Notes: a model not told the origin generated them from the sequence alone. 64,000 bases of DNA from Datisca glomerata (GCA_003255025.1 QANY01000261.1:2324973-2388972); one strand, 5' to 3'; positions 35,440-48,700 are shown, numbered from the stretch's first letter. Program-made: numbers and translations.

Positions 35440-36420
35440 TCACGTTCCACACAACGGTCGTCTTCTTATTCTTTTTGGGCGCCTTTCATATGTTTGTAAT
35501 TGAGTCATTTGTGAGGATGGATCTTCCTCCATAATAGCTACTACACTTTCTTCCTCTATAATAAGTGGCGGGTCTTCCTCCACAATATGTGGGTCTTCAT
35601 CAACAATAGGAGTATTTTTCAGAATAGGAGCATCTTCCACAATAGACGAGTTTCAGGCACATCTTCTACCTCCTCCTTCAAGAGCACCAACTCGTTCTCC
35701 TCTACACCATTGAGGTTGATGAAATGGTTCAAATGTGGAATCAAGTTGAGTCACTGACTCACCTCCAAATGTATAAAAGATCGGCGGCGTGTATGGCTCT
35801 TGCTGAGATATAAATGATTCGTCTCGAGGCATGTGTGATTCTCGAGGTAGGGGAAAGACAGGCCACCGTATATCTCCGTGCATGATGTAGTATTTAGGAA
35901 GTGTATGAATAATATCATTATAAGGTTGCCATATAACCTATAAAAATCATATTGTAAATAATAGTGGGCCAGGAATATGAGAAGCATTTTTATAGTGGCT
36001 TTGGACATCTCCCTATACAACCATGCAAGGCATGCTTAACCCCAACTATACTGACCAGCCTCAGTAAAATCTTTTAGTAAAGGCAAGAACATCAAATGCA
36101 CCTTAATGTTTGACTTATCACAAAAAAGTACATCTGACAAGTTGTAGAATATATGCACGTGTATAACGATGTGATCAAGTGCCAGTCGAGGGCGATAAAC
36201 CCAATCCTCGCAACTCCATAAAATTCAGCACATATCAAATATGGAATAATACGCCTATCGAGTGGTATGTTTCGATGAACAACTACAGTATGTCGGCGAC
36301 AATGTAAAACACGAGAATCTTCCTGGTCCCAAACATGTTGGGATCTTGTGTTGATCCTGTAAATACAATACCGAGCTATCTTATGGTCCAGGCTCCATGA
36401 TATCCTCAAAATGAGTGTTG
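35440..36420 (-). pseudogene. Plant mobile domain (PMD, aminotransferase-like) protein remnant
   Basis: The - strand reads RSQHVWDQEDSRVLHCRRHT, then FYGVARIGFIALDWHLITSL near 36,240-36,165, the conserved PMD start also found in MAIN/MAIL proteins. After a gap, WQPYNDIIHTLPKYYIMHGD (about 35,940-35,880) is the W-PY motif of the domain's later part. An acidic tail ends RRPKRIRRRPLCGT at 35,443. The middle of the domain is missing and frames shift, so it is not functional. PMD genes are known as passengers of MULEs and as host genes; the inverted ends here favour the MULE. Confidence 0.6.
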
Positions 36421-36439
36421 TTCGAAATACAGTGATGAT

Positions 36440-36587
36440 ATTGAATTACATAAAAATGTACTAAGTCAAACATTACATTGAATTACATAAAAATGTACTA
36501 AGTCAAACATTACATTGAATTACATAAAAATGTACCAAGTCAAATATTACATTGAATTATATAAAATTGTACTAAGCCAAATATTAT
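36440..36587. repeat. 37-bp tandem repeat, four units
   Basis: Units start ATTGAATTACATAAAA at 36,440, 36,477, 36,514 and 36,551. The first two are identical and the last is the most diverged. They lie between the transposase stop codon and the PMD remnant. Confidence 0.85.
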
Positions 36588-36899
36588 GAGTCATTCGAAG
36601 ATTGTCCTCCATTTCGAGAAGGACAATTTCGACGGTTATGTCCCTCTTGTCGACAAAGTCCACATTTACTATGAGTACTTGGCTCTCTCCAATCTATCTC
36701 ATTTCATATACGGGTCGACTTAGGTCTACCTTTCTCCCGCGTCCTAGTTGTATCAGAGTGCACTATTGGAAAGTTAGGAACTTCCCCATAATGTTCATGT
36801 GGAAGAGAGTTGAATGATGGCTTATAACACTCAACAAGCCCTGACCAGCGGTAATAATGTTCAATGAATTGAGAACTATCAATACGAGCATGTGCGCAC
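36584..36899 (-). pseudogene. MURA-like MULE transposase, C-terminal fragment
   Basis: The - strand frame reads CAHARIDSSQFIEHYYRWSG, then EKGRPKSTRI, one stop, then KCGLCRQEGHNRRNCPSRNG. The last is a CX2CX4HX4C zinc knuckle typical of the end of MULE transposases, preceded by the usual KGRPK-R basic motif. The stop is at 36,584-36,586. The DDE domain is missing upstream, where short repeats replace it (36,900-37,170). Confidence 0.75.
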
Positions 36900-36914
36900 G
36901 CTGCTAATAAATGG

Positions 36915-37170
36915 GAAGAGTGTTCGCGGGCTGATGGGCTTTTTGTTCGCGAGCTGACGGGCTTTTTGTTCGCGAGCTGACACTAAGGCAGAACTGCTTC
37001 TGCTTTTTGTACCGCGAGTTTTAAAGGTAGCGTTGAAGACGTCTTTATAAAAGACGCCTTCTACTATTATGAGGTCGTCTTTACAAAAGACGCCTTCTAC
37101 GTGGCCTCATTTGTGGCAACGCCACCATGAAGACATCTTTTACAAAGACGTTTTCGTCTTAGCTATATCA
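36915..37170. repeat. Short tandem repeats at the MULE end
   Basis: A 26-bp unit containing GACGGGCTTTTTGTTCGCGAGCT occurs about 2.5 times at 36,920-36,985. Units containing AAGACGTCTTTA-AAAAGACGCC then occur at 37,037, 37,068 and, inexactly, 37,130. The second set is itself palindromic. Confidence 0.7.
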
Positions 37171-37250
37171 TTCCACCTTACTTTTAGAACTAGTTTCAAA
37201 ACTGTATTTTAATTATTTTTTTAAAAAATACTGTAGAATACTCAAAAATC

Positions 37251-37640
37251 CAAAAAAGAATGCTTTGAATGTCATCCTCGTATACGCCAACGGGTACGGT
37301 ATGCAATAAGTGCAAAGAAGAGGTGTCCTATTTATAATTTAGCAAAAACATTCTGTCATTTATAACCAGACAACAGAATAGGGGCAATATAGTAAATTAT
37401 GTACGTGCCACAGAAAACTAGACTTTTTCTGCTTCCTTTCCCTCTTCAAACGCAAACAGAAACATTCAGAGTTGAACTTCAGGAGCCAAATGCAAAAGCA
37501 AAAAAGCCATGAAATTTAAAAAGATCTCAAAGATTTTCTGTCCCACGAACATAATCTAATATTGGGATCTGTTCTGGTCCCTAAAGAATTTGACTCTTCT
37601 GTGTGTGTGATAAAGAGAAGTCTGTAGTCAAGACCTACCC
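37251..37640 (+). other. Promoter and 5' UTR region of MED33
   Basis: The 390 bases between the MULE end and the MED33 start codon contain no coding sequence. The stretch from about 37,430 looks like a 5' UTR. If the MULE border is right, the element sits within 400 bases of the start codon and may affect expression. Confidence 0.4.
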
Positions 37641-40600
37641 ATGGCGGAATGCCAACCGCCCAGTCAACTACCAGTGAGTGGTGGTTTATGGGGCGGTGTG
37701 TTGGAACTCACAAAGTCGTCGCAGGCCAAGAATAGCAATCCTCTGCTTTGGGCGATTCAGCTTAGTTCCCGTCTGAGCTCGGCCGGTGTGGCCTTGCCTT
37801 CGGCTGAGCTCGCACACCTCTTGGTCTCTCATATCTGCTGGAATAATCACGTCCCCATTACTTGGAAGTTTCTTGAGAAGGCATTGACCATCAAGCTAGT
37901 TCCTCCTCTGCTTGTTCTCGCTCTTCTCTCTTCCAGGTATCAGTTGCCAAACAGCTAATAACTTGTCAGGATGAAAAGTTATTTTCCGTTCATTTCTTGG
38001 GGGAGGGGATGTTGTTTGATGTTTGTGTGATTTTGATCGTCTTTTAGGGCGCTGATGTATGCCGTGTTTCATTCATTTATCTAAATGTTTCTTTCATGGG
38101 AAGTGCTTTTCTCTGCGTGGTTCATCGAAACACCAATTGCGCTTTTGCTAAATTCGTTGACAAGTTCGTGGTTGAATGCATGTAGAAGGATACATGCATG
38201 TAGTACTCTTGTTTATGTTAAATCATGTCGATACCATAAAAGCATGCAAGTCCTTTTCTGCTTATTGAGTGCCAAATGGTTTGATTTGGAGAATTAGTTC
38301 AAGGAAGTTGGCATTTAGGTTATCTTAAATATGAAACTCATCGACCTAGCCAATTTGCTCTATATAACATATTTATAGTTTCTACTTTCTCAATGACCTC
38401 TACAAGCTTTTCTTTTTCTCTATTTTCTCTTTCTTTTTTATGACTTTTCCCCAAAAGATATTGTTCTTCCCTTGCGATGGAAATTTTCAATTTTCATTGT
38501 CAAGAAATTAACATTTCCTGCTTTGTTGTCTACTACAGGGTGATTCCGTATAGACATCTTCAACCCTCCTCATATAGGCTTTATATGGAACTGCTTAAAA
38601 GACATGCGTTTTCATTATCATCTCAAATGAATGGACCCAATAATCAAAAGTAAGTACAAATATCTTTTCTAGTGAAGAGCAAGATAATTGAATGTCCTCC
38701 CTGTCTTTTCTTTCCTTGTTTGTTGAGTTATATCATAAAAAGGAAATACTTGGAAAAGCTTTTGCTGCCATCTTCTGTAAAAAGCTAAAGTCGGAATAGT
38801 ATATGGTCAGTTCTTAATTGTCGCATACTTCTAATTGTTAATTACCAATGATGTATAACTTTCAAATATGTTTGACGGGAAGGGATGAGTGAGTTGGAGT
38901 TAAACTCCTCCGCTTGACATTTGGCAATGACCCCAAAAAAGAATACAAAAAGAAAAGAGAAGAAACTTAAAAATGTTTAACATTACGTCACACTGATTTC
39001 ATCCTAGTATGATTTCTTAGCACTGCATGCGAACTTGACTTGCAGAGACCAATTTTATAGCTTGAAGATCAAGTACAGACAGTTTAAAATGATGGTGGTG
39101 AATAGGGGGAGGGTGATATTCCAATTTCTTGACTCTCTCTTACGAGTCTTGCAATTGTAATTAGCTTCTATTCTATTCTCATACTCAAGGGAACAAGAAA
39201 AGGGGGAAATATTCCTTTCCATGCGATGCAATTTTTGTAACCCTAAAGTCTCCCCCTTGCAAATTGCTGTTTCTTTGTTATTTTTTTCCCGAATTGGGTT
39301 TAATTGACTCATTGATCTGGCAAGTTGTCGCAAAACAAAGCGAAAGAGTTTTTAGCATTACTATGGCATTGTCTGTCTCATACTTGTCCATATCAGATTT
39401 TATCTCTATGTTGCTGCTATACAGATAGTAATGGATTATTTTAATGCAATTACAGGATCATGAAAGCCATTGATGATGTTCTTCATCTTTCACAAATATT
39501 TGGTCTACAGTCATGTGAACCTGGGCTTCTTCTAGTTGAGTTTATTTTTTCAATTGCATTGCAGTTGCTTGATGCATCCCTGGATGATGAAGGATTGCTC
39601 GAACTTGCCCCAGAGGAGAGTAAATGGCCTATCAAGCTTCAGGATATGGAAATAGATGGTCAAGATTGCTTTAATGACAAGAGAAGCGATCATAGTGATG
39701 GACTTTGCAGAGCAAACACTGCCATAGCAGTTCAGATTATTGCAGAGCTTCTGCAAAACAAAAAAACTGCTAAGATTCTATACTTGGCACGTCAAAACAT
39801 GTACGAAGTGTATCTCCTGAATCCTGCCTCTTCCTTCGCATCTGTGCATGTCACTTTGTTCTTGTTTCCAGTTATGAGAAAAAGTGAAATTAAATATTTC
39901 TGTAAATGATTTTCCTATTCAATCCAAGTAGTGTTATTGTACTCCTGTTAATTTGACATAGGATGGATCCTAAATGGGTTTATAGCATTTCCAGAAGAGG
40001 TTTGTAACTTGTTAAATTTACTTGTTTTCTAGGCCATCACATTGGGCAGGTTTCATCCAGCGACTAGGACTACTTGCAGCAAACTCAGTGCTTTTGAGGA
40101 ACTCAAAGCTTATAACTCCAGAGGCCCTACTGCATTTGACTTCTGACACTAATAAAGTTTTTTCAAATGAAGTGAAAGCAATATCTCAGCCAGACTTTCA
40201 CACAGTCATGGCTTGTGCTTCAATGTTTTCTTCTTCCGGTCAGTCTTTTGGGTTGAGTTGGTCTACACTTTGGCTTCCAATTGATCTATTTCTGGAAGAT
40301 GCTATGGACGGAACGAAAGTGGCAGCTACTAGTGCTGTGGAGCATCTAACTTGTATGTGTCACTTCTATGTATAAAGGCTTAAATTATTGTTTACTTGGA
40401 GAGCAAAAGCACCAAAAATATTTCTTGAGAAATATTATGAAAAAATGGGTTTTATCTGCAGGTCTAGTAAAGACTCTACAGGCAATTAATGAGACCTCGT
40501 GGCACAATGCATTTTTAGCTTTATGGATTGCAGCTCTCCGGCTAGTTCAAAGGGTACGAATGGATAAAACCTTGATAGATTTGCTTGTATTAAAATGTAC

Positions 40601-43600
40601 TCAAATCTTATATAGGGAATGATATTTTAGAAGAAATAATACCGGTGTTCCTCCTGTCCTGCTAAGTTGTTTCATTAAATTGACAAGATGGCAATTATTT
40701 TATTTCAATCCTACTTTTGGCCATCATATTTGTCATTTTCTGAAGGTCTTACCAAGTTCCTTAAATGTGACATCTATTTGTGAATGTTCTCTTACAAATG
40801 AAAGATGTTCACTAATAATGGACCAGCCAACCAGAATCATCATTTTTTGGTTATCTATTCTGCAAAAGACAAGATGCTTTCCTTTTTTACTCGATAGTAT
40901 CGGCATTCTTGTAATCTTTACCTACAATGGATACGTTAGATGATGACAAAGATAATTGCAATAATCGTCTCTCATCGGAAAAGATTACAACAAAATCATC
41001 TGCTAATGATTTGTGATTACTGTTTTTTCTTAGGAACGTGATCCTAGTGAGGGTCCTGTACCTCGCTTGGACACTTGCTTATGCATGTTATTATCCATCA
41101 CAACCCTTACTGTTACTGATATTGTTGAAGAAGAGGAAGGTGAACTTCTGGAGGAGGCGGAGTGCGGATCAAACAATCGCAGAAAAGAGAAACAGGATCT
41201 TGGAAAGCGTCGCAAGGACTTAATTACAAGCTTACAACAATTAGGTGACTATGAGAGCTTACTGACTCCACCTCATTCTGTTTGTTCAGTAGCTAATCAG
41301 GCTGCAGCAAAAGCAATAATGTTTGTTTCAGGCGTTGCAGTTGGAAATGGATATTATGAGTGTGTTAGCGTGAATGACATGCCAATGAACTGTTGTAAGT
41401 GATCATTTTCTTCTAGCATAAAACTTTGTTCCTAACCAATCTGACGCTTTCTACTTCAATTTATGCACACTATGATTTTGATAAGTAATAGTAGCCTAAT
41501 TTGCTCTTTCATTTAAATTTTTATGCCTTTATTTTTGTGAAACACTTTTTTCAATGGAGAATAATTTGATGCTTTCAACTTGAATTATTTATGCGTCATT
41601 TATCTTGCTCTAGGGTTGTCGGTAAACTAAGGTAAGATTATATATGGGAAGGGGGCAATTGAAATAAATAAATGTTTCTAGAGGGCTAATATTTGTATTT
41701 TTCTTATAAAACTTATAAATAAATTTTGCATTTTATTAATAAAAGAATATGTCTGCGTTCCCATATAATATGTGAAGCTTCATTCCTTAAAAAGAGATTT
41801 TTTTACACTTTTATTTTCTTTATAAGAACAAGAAGAAAATATGTATTAATGGTGAAGTAAGAGTCAAAAGGTTCAGAGGAAAAACATTCCAACCAAAATT
41901 AATGAGAAATACGTGAATGTCGTTGAAATAGAAAATGATTCCCCAAGAGAAATTACAAAATGAAACCTCTACCAAAAGCTATCGTCATCCACAAAAACAT
42001 CTTTAAAAAATGTAGTGTTACTGGCCAACCAAATATGCCAGAAATTTTCCTAGACAAACCATCGCTCATACACTTGTTTGTGCGGAGATAAGGATGCAAA
42101 TTACCAAAACTGTAGTTAGCTTGCTTCAGAGGAACCCAACTCATCTATAACGCATGCAAAAACTTGTGGCAGATGGTGCTCGCATAAAGGAAACGGATGA
42201 AAGGGTGATCCAAACTCTGCTCACTCTGCCAACATCACATTGGATAATGAAAAGTTGTTGATTCTTTTTAATGCGAAATTTTTTTAGGAAACTTAGTTTG
42301 GCTCAACGCAGTTCTCTCTATTTTTCATGTTCAATATTAATATCCTTTTTTCCCTTTCCCTTTATATACCAAGGTATTGTACTTTTTTCATCTGGGTTAT
42401 AAAAAATTTCCTCTATCTTTTGTAAATAGAGTTTTTCAACCAATTAAAGCTTTTCTTTGATGCTTCACTCTTAATCATTAGGTTTTCTTATAGTTTTTAT
42501 TTCCTTGCAGCTGGAAACATGCGACATCTGATTATTGAGGCTTGTATTGCCAGGAATCTACTAGATACATCTGCATATTTCTGGCCAGGGTATGTGAATG
42601 TATGTGTCAATCAAGTGCCTCACAGTATTCCTGGTCAGGGGGCCGGTTGGTCATCGTTGATGAAGGGATCCACTCTAAACCCATCGATGGTGAATGCTCT
42701 AATTTCAAATCCAGCTTCTAGGTATGTTTTCTTTATCCTTTTTTTACCATGAGTGCATTGGTATATTTGGAGGTGAACAGGGGATTTTTTTTTGGGGGGG
42801 GGGGGCATATCATGCTTCTAAGCTTATTCTTTTCATTTGAGAAGATGGTTTTGACACTGCAACCATTCTGGTCATTTTGTAGTTGGGATTTGTATATGAA
42901 CTTGTAATGAAATTGCATCGCCCGTACTATCCCTCTTGATTCATCCTTGGCAAGCTCCTCATTTGACGTTCCCACCATCAGTTTGTGATGGTTCATTTTA
43001 GTTCTCCGATAGTGAAAACTACATTCGCAACTTCAAGTTTGACAACAAAGAAACGTACTTTTTTTTTGGGAGGTGGGGGTGCTCCTCGCATACTTGTCTT
43101 ATGGGGAGCTCAGGTGGCAGGGTGTGTTCATGTTCTATGCATTCGCCAGTTCTACTATAGAATGCATAGTGCATCAGATCAGGAATATTTTCTTTTTCTG
43201 AGGCTGGCTGTGTTTATGAACTTAGCTTCTACTGTTGATGCAACGCTGTTACTTCTTCTTAGGACTATGAAGCTATCCGTGAGGAGATGTTGACTTGTTC
43301 TAAATGCCCATGCAATTTCTACATAAAGGCAGCTCAATCTTCCTTGTGACTTTTCCTGATATAATTCTATATGTCTGCTCCATGTGATGTTTCTTGGAAG
43401 TTGAAAGTATATAAAGAAGTGGGGTTCTATTACAAATAAGGCATACACAAACTTATTTTTGTAGTAAATCGACCTGAATTCTTATGTGATTTTTTTCTGA
43501 GCATGTAGAGTTCATATGTTCACACATGCAACCAACATGCATTTGTTTGTGTTATGATTTCTGGTAAATTGTTGTGTTGTATTCCTTAATCTTTATGGCA

Positions 43601-46600
43601 ATGACCTAGTCTGCAGTTAAATCATCCTCTTTCTTCAAGCTAGGTATTCAGATGCTCTTTTTTGTAAACTTGTTCTTTTTTGTCATTTTTTTGTACACTT
43701 ATACAGTGATATGAGATCTGAATTTTTTACTCATGGATTTGATGGAAGCTTGGCAGAGATCGAGAAAATATATGAGATTGCAGTCAGTGGCTCAAATGAT
43801 GAGAGGATATCTGCAGCTAACATTCTTTGTGGGGCATCTCTTGTACGTGGTTGGAATATACAGGTCAGTATGTAAGGAGGCCTGATATGGTTCCCCTAGG
43901 GCCTAGTTGCACAGGTGCAGTTCATTTTATCATGTCCGTTATTTGCTATCTTGTTTCCAATGCCTGTCGTTTTTGGCTGAATTATAATTTATGCTGCTTG
44001 TAGGAACACATTGTTCTTTTCATAACAAGATTGCTATCGCCTCCAGTTCCTGCAGACTATTCTAGAAGTGAGAGCTATTTGATCAGCCATGCTCCATTTC
44101 TGAATGCACTTCTTGTTGGAATATCATCCGTAGATTGTGTTCAGATTTTCTCCTTACATGGATTGGTAGGTTGAAAGTAACACCACGTCTTTAGACATAT
44201 ATTTGAATCACATTGAAATCACAATAGAAATACAAGAAAAATACAGTAGAAGAGTGAGGTGTTGGCTGTAACTTTATGCCTCGTATGTAGAATAAAAAGG
44301 CTATGGTGTCTGGCTTGGATGGGAAAGGAACTGTGGCTACTTGATGAATCTAAGGAGACTATAAATTTCAGCTGTAGGATTTAGGAAACGAGCCTGTGAA
44401 AGAACATACATCTCTACACTACAATGATATTGAGTGAGCAAAGCAGATAATTCTATTAACATATAGGCAGAAGTAAAACAAAAGTGATGCTTTGACAAAT
44501 TATTAAAAAAAACTCATGGGCCTTATATAGCTTCTCAATGAACTTATTTTTGCAATTTGATACCAGGTTCCGCTACTTGCAGGCCAATTGATGCCTATAT
44601 GTGAAGCTTTTGGGACAAGTCCTCCCAATGTTTCATGGACTCTTTCAACAGGGGAAGAACTCTCTTGTCATGCAGTGTTCTCCAATGCATTTACACTTCT
44701 TCTTAGGTTATGGAGGTTTGATAGTCCACCTCTAGAAAATATGAAGGAAGATGGGCCACCAATGGGTTCCCAACGAACTCCCGAAGTCCTGTTATTGGTT
44801 CGAAACTCTCAGTTAGCATCCTTTGGAAATTCACCAAAGGACCGACTTAAAGCTCAAAGACTGTCAAAATTCTTAAGTTTTTCTGCAGAACCAATATTTA
44901 TGGATTCCTTTATAAAATTAAAGAGATGGTACCGGCAACATCAACAATGTATTGCATCTATTCCCTCTGGTCTTGTACCTGGAACTCCTATCCATCAGAT
45001 TGTTGATGCACTCTTGACTATGATGTTCAAAAAGATAAATAGGGGTGGCCAGTCTTTGAGCCCTACAACCACTGGGAATTGCAACATATCAGGTTCTGCC
45101 TCTGATGATATCTCTATTAAGCTAAGAGTTCCTGCATGGGATATCCTTGAAGCAACTCCATTCGTACTTGATGCTGCTCTCACTGCCTGTGCCCATGGAA
45201 GACTGTCTCCCCGTGAACTGGCTACAGGTTACACAATCTCTCTGGGAATATGTGTTTTATTTTAGTGGAATATATTTAACTGTTTGATCGCTTATGGTAA
45301 AATAACGAGACGTCAAGGAAAAGTTTTTACTTCTACGGACAACCGAATGGAAGAGATGTTAAGTATTTTGGAGTTAAGTGTTGAGGAATTAAACCTTGGA
45401 AGAATATAATTGTAGAAGTTGCAACTAATTGTTCAATGTTGTTATCTACTATATTTCTATAAACTAATCTCGTAGAGATTTATTGACAAAGTTATGGCAC
45501 ACTATCACTACATAAAATGTCACTATTTTTTCTAAACCAGTTGGTTTGGCTAAAGATGGAAGATTTCTTTACTTTTCCTATTTATGGTAGTTATTAAGGA
45601 AGCTGTTAAATTATGGACTCCATTGTTGTTCTTGGATGGACCCTTCTCAGCTTTGGTTTTGTTAAGAAGCTCTATGCTTATATTTCGCAGGATTAAAAGA
45701 CCTAGCTGATTTTCTTCCAGCATCTTTGGCTACTATTGTGAGCTTCTTTGCAGCTGAAGTGACACGAGGTATATGGAAGCCAGCTTTCATGAATGGAACC
45801 GATTGGCCTAGCCCTGCTGCAAATTTGTCCACAGTTGAGCAACAAATAAAGAAGATTCTGGCTGCCACAGGTGTTGATGTTCCTAGCCTTCCTGTAGGTA
45901 ATTTCACTTCTAATTGTTACAGGTGTGCATTATTGCTGTTGTCTTTTCTTGTCTTTCGAGTGAAAATCATTTTAGTTGTGGGAAAGAGAGATTATTGATT
46001 TGTCTAGCAAATTTTCTTTCTTTTACTTTCTTTACAATATAAAATCTTTTACTTTCTTTACAAGTGAAGGAGAATGAGAATACTGATAGAAGCAAGTTAG
46101 TATTGGGTTTATGATACAAGTTAGTGCATTTTTAATGGAGGTTATTATGTTAAATTGGAATCAATCAACTATACCATTACATGGAAAATTTCCCACAAGT
46201 TTCAGGAGGAATCATCTAAAACAACTAAGGACTGTATTCTGTGTTGAATAAGTTTGTACTTAAAATTTTTATTATCAAGTATGGTGATAATGAGCCTCAA
46301 ATCTTGATCTGGCAGGTGGGACATCTCCAGCTACTCTTCCTTTACCCTTAGCGGCCCTAATTAGCCTCACAATTACCTATAAACTAGATAAAGCCTCTGA
46401 ACGCTTCCTTAGCCTTGTTAGCCCAGCTTTGAATTCAGTTGCTGCTGGTTGCCCATGGCCATGCACGCCCATTATGGCATCGTTATGGATACAGAAGGTG
46501 AAGCGCTGGAGTGACTTCCTTGTTTTCTCTGCTTCTCGTACAGTCTTCCACCACAACAGTGATGCTGTAGTCCAGCTTCTTAAGAGCTGCTTCACTTCAG

Positions 46601-47439
46601 CTCTTGGTTTAACCACATCCCAAATTCATACGAACGGGGGTGTAGGTGCTCTCCTGGGCCACGGCTTTGGCTCTCACTTCTCTGGTGGGATCTCCCCCGT
46701 TGCCCCTGGAATTCTCTATTTGCGAGTTCATCGGTCTGTTAGAGACGCTTTGTTCATGACAGAGGAAATACTCTCTCTTCTCATGCTGTCCGTTAGAGAT
46801 ATTGCAACTAGTGGGTTACCGAAAGAGAAAAAAACAGAGAATTTGAAGAAGACTAAATACGGAATGAGATATGGGCAGGTTTCTTTAGCTTCAGCGATGA
46901 TGCGCGTAAAGCTTGCAGCTTCACTTGCTTCCTCTTTAGTTTGGATATCCGGTGGCTCAGGTCTAGTCCAATCTTTGTTCAAAGAGACCTTACCTTCTTG
47001 GTTTTTATCAGTTCATCCAATGGAGCAAGAACGTCTAGAATCTGGAGGTGTAGTTGCTACGCTGGGGGGTTATGCTCTTGCTTACTTCGTCGTACTCTGT
47101 GGAATGTTTTCCTGGGGAGTGGACTCAACATCTCCAACATCAAAGCGGCGGGCAAAGATTCTAGGGGCCCACCTAGAGTTTCTGGCAAGCGCGTTGGATG
47201 GGAAAATATCTCTAGGCTGTGATGGGGCTACGTGGCGAGCATATGTAACCGGGTTTGTTAGCTTGATGGTACGATGCACACCGATGTGGGTGCTGGAGAT
47301 TGATTTGGATGTACTAAAGAGGCTGAGTATGGGATTAAGGCAGTTAAATGAGGAAGAGCTGGCCCTCGCTTTACTTGGAAGAGGCGGTGTCGGCGCAATT
47401 GGGGCAGCAGCTGAACTCATCATTGAAGGTGGATTCTAA
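37641..47439 (+). CDS. MED33: Mediator of RNA polymerase II transcription subunit 33 (REF4/RFR1-like), 12 exons
   Basis: Exons: 37641-37936, 38539-38649, 39456-39800, 40033-40352, 40462-40553, 41034-41394, 42511-42721, 43707-43863, 44004-44165, 44567-45227, 45691-45897 and 46316-47439, all GT-AG, giving 1,348 residues. This is close to plant MED33A/B. The start is the ATG opening MAECQPPSQLPVSGG, followed by LWGGVLELTKSSQAKNSNPL. Conserved blocks include HAGF-like PSHWAGFIQRLGLLAANSVL, NILCGASLVRGWNIQ, VPAWDILEATPFVLDAALTA, GRLSPRELATGLKDLADFLP and the C-terminal EELALALLGRGGVGAIGAAA. MED33 is a plant-specific Mediator tail subunit; Arabidopsis REF4 and RFR1 limit phenylpropanoid (lignin) biosynthesis. 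It has no classic catalytic domain. The A or B paralogue cannot be decided. No truncation or frameshift was found. Confidence 0.95.
41860..42260 (-). other. Possible LINE-like remnant in MED33 intron 6
   Basis: The - strand shows a short frame with WVPLKQANYSFGNLHPYL and GIFGWPVTLHFLKMFLWMTI. Its W- and L-rich look recalls the zinc-binding region after LINE reverse transcriptases, but no diagnostic motif is present. It is antisense to the host gene. Confidence 0.2.
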
Positions 47440-47880
47440 ATCTTGTCCTATACAAAAAGAATATATATGCTGATTTACTTCAATAGTTCTATATGTTTCA
47501 ATGGATCACTACAAATTTGACCTTTGATTTAATTACTCACTCTTAACATCACGTGTCATGTAAATTCATAGATAGAAACTCTTGTGATTCTGTATATATA
47601 CTTAGCACAGTTTCTTATTGGGGATTCAAGAGGAGGGTTATGTTTGAGTAATCTTTTTTTTCCTTTTTTTTTGCTTTCTCATTGTCAAATCTGGATCATT
47701 CGTTTTAAAAAACGGACGGCTTAGATAAAACAGATGCCTCTCCTCTTTTGAAACAAGAGAGGATCTATATCCGTTTTGCAGTTAATCTTAAAGCCAATTA
47801 GAAGTATAGTTGGAACTTTTATACCAAGTGCATTTGACAACTTGTCATACTCATTGAAATTCATGTCAAATTTATGAATA
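47440..47880. other. MED33 3' flank
   Basis: It contains the probable 3' UTR and AT-rich sequence. TTCGTTTTAAAAAACGGACGG near 47,700 is a small inverted word. No gene is seen. Confidence 0.5.
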
Positions 47881-47899
47881 TTACTTGATTAAAAGAGAA

Positions 47900-48108
47900 C
47901 AAATTAAGAAAAAACATTGTTTCGGGGCCTGAAGTTCCCAGATGGCGTTAGTCTGCTCAGTCGTCGTCATTATAATAGCAGTAACGGTGGGGAGGTTGAT
48001 TCTCTCCCTAGAAGTAGCATCTTCCATGTCATGGTTATCAATAGTTACGTTAAAATTCTCTCCTTCCAAATGAGAAGAAGCTCTCGTGATTCGACTACGT
48101 CCAGCCAT
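47900..48108 (-). pseudogene. gypsy gag, N-terminal fragment
   Basis: The frame starts MAGRSRITRASSHLEGENFN at 48,108 and continues to TEQTNAIWELQAPKQ, then loses homology near 47,930. It is a second copy of the gag start found at 52,310-52,080, with about 85 percent identity at protein level by eye. Confidence 0.7.
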
Positions 48109-48163
48109 ACTCGAAGAAAGAAGAAATTGGTAGACAGATCACTCCCTAGTGGAGTCACTAAAA

Positions 48164-48700
48164 TGTTTCGGGGTTTTAGCGTGAAGTGTGTATGAGTGAT
48201 CTAGTTTATGCCATTACTAAGTATGCTTGGGAATGTGAGAGTTGGTAGTTCAAGGGTGAAGGATAAGCAACCTTAGGCAGCCGTCGAAAGGTAACAAATG
48301 CCTTTAAAACTCTAAGGTAGGTGAGAAATTCGAGGAGAAAATATTCTCAGTATTTGGTCTCGGGATTGGTGATAATTGATTGCCCTCATAATAGTGCTGG
48401 GGACCCCTTTATATAGATGAGGCCGAGTGGGCACCACACGCATGTCCTTCGTGGTAATTACGTGACAACAATGTTTACATTAGCCCCGTGTACAAGTTCA
48501 AATGTGTAGCAATTGAACTTGTACGTAGTCCCTTTATGCGTTGTGGTGTTGGTTGATGAGCCACATGTTCAACTGTGATGGTCGTCTTGACTGTTGTAGT
48601 CCTTAGCCAGGTGCGATGATATACCAATTGCTCTCATTTAGGTTCCAGTAAGAGATGCTAGTTGGCTAGGCATGTCTCTTTTAATAAATAATATGATTGT
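48164..48700 (-). repeat. gypsy LTR copy (left), right border uncertain
   Basis: It aligns with 52,367-52,670 for about 300 bases, then continues into sequence with no counterpart because the other LTR diverges and is cut by copia. The - strand TATA-like box is at about 48,409. Confidence 0.55.

Larger units (their letters stand above)
35130..37250 (-). mobile_element. Mutator-like element (MULE) with PMD gene and transposase tail
   Basis: Inverted ends of about 110 bases (35,130-35,250 and 37,120-37,250) share AGTTTTGAAACTA-TTCTAAAA-TAAGGT and AAGACGTCTTTTGCAAAGACG-like words. Between them on the - strand are the C-terminus of a MURA-type transposase (36,584-36,899) and downstream a plant-mobile-domain protein remnant (35,440-36,420). 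The catalytic part of the transposase is absent. I could not identify a 9-bp target duplication. Confidence 0.65.

Noticed and set aside
46377..47423. Long open frames on the - strand and in other frames opposite the MED33 last exon
   Set aside because: They are shadows of the 1.1-kb coding exon, which has family-conserved protein sequence on the + strand.
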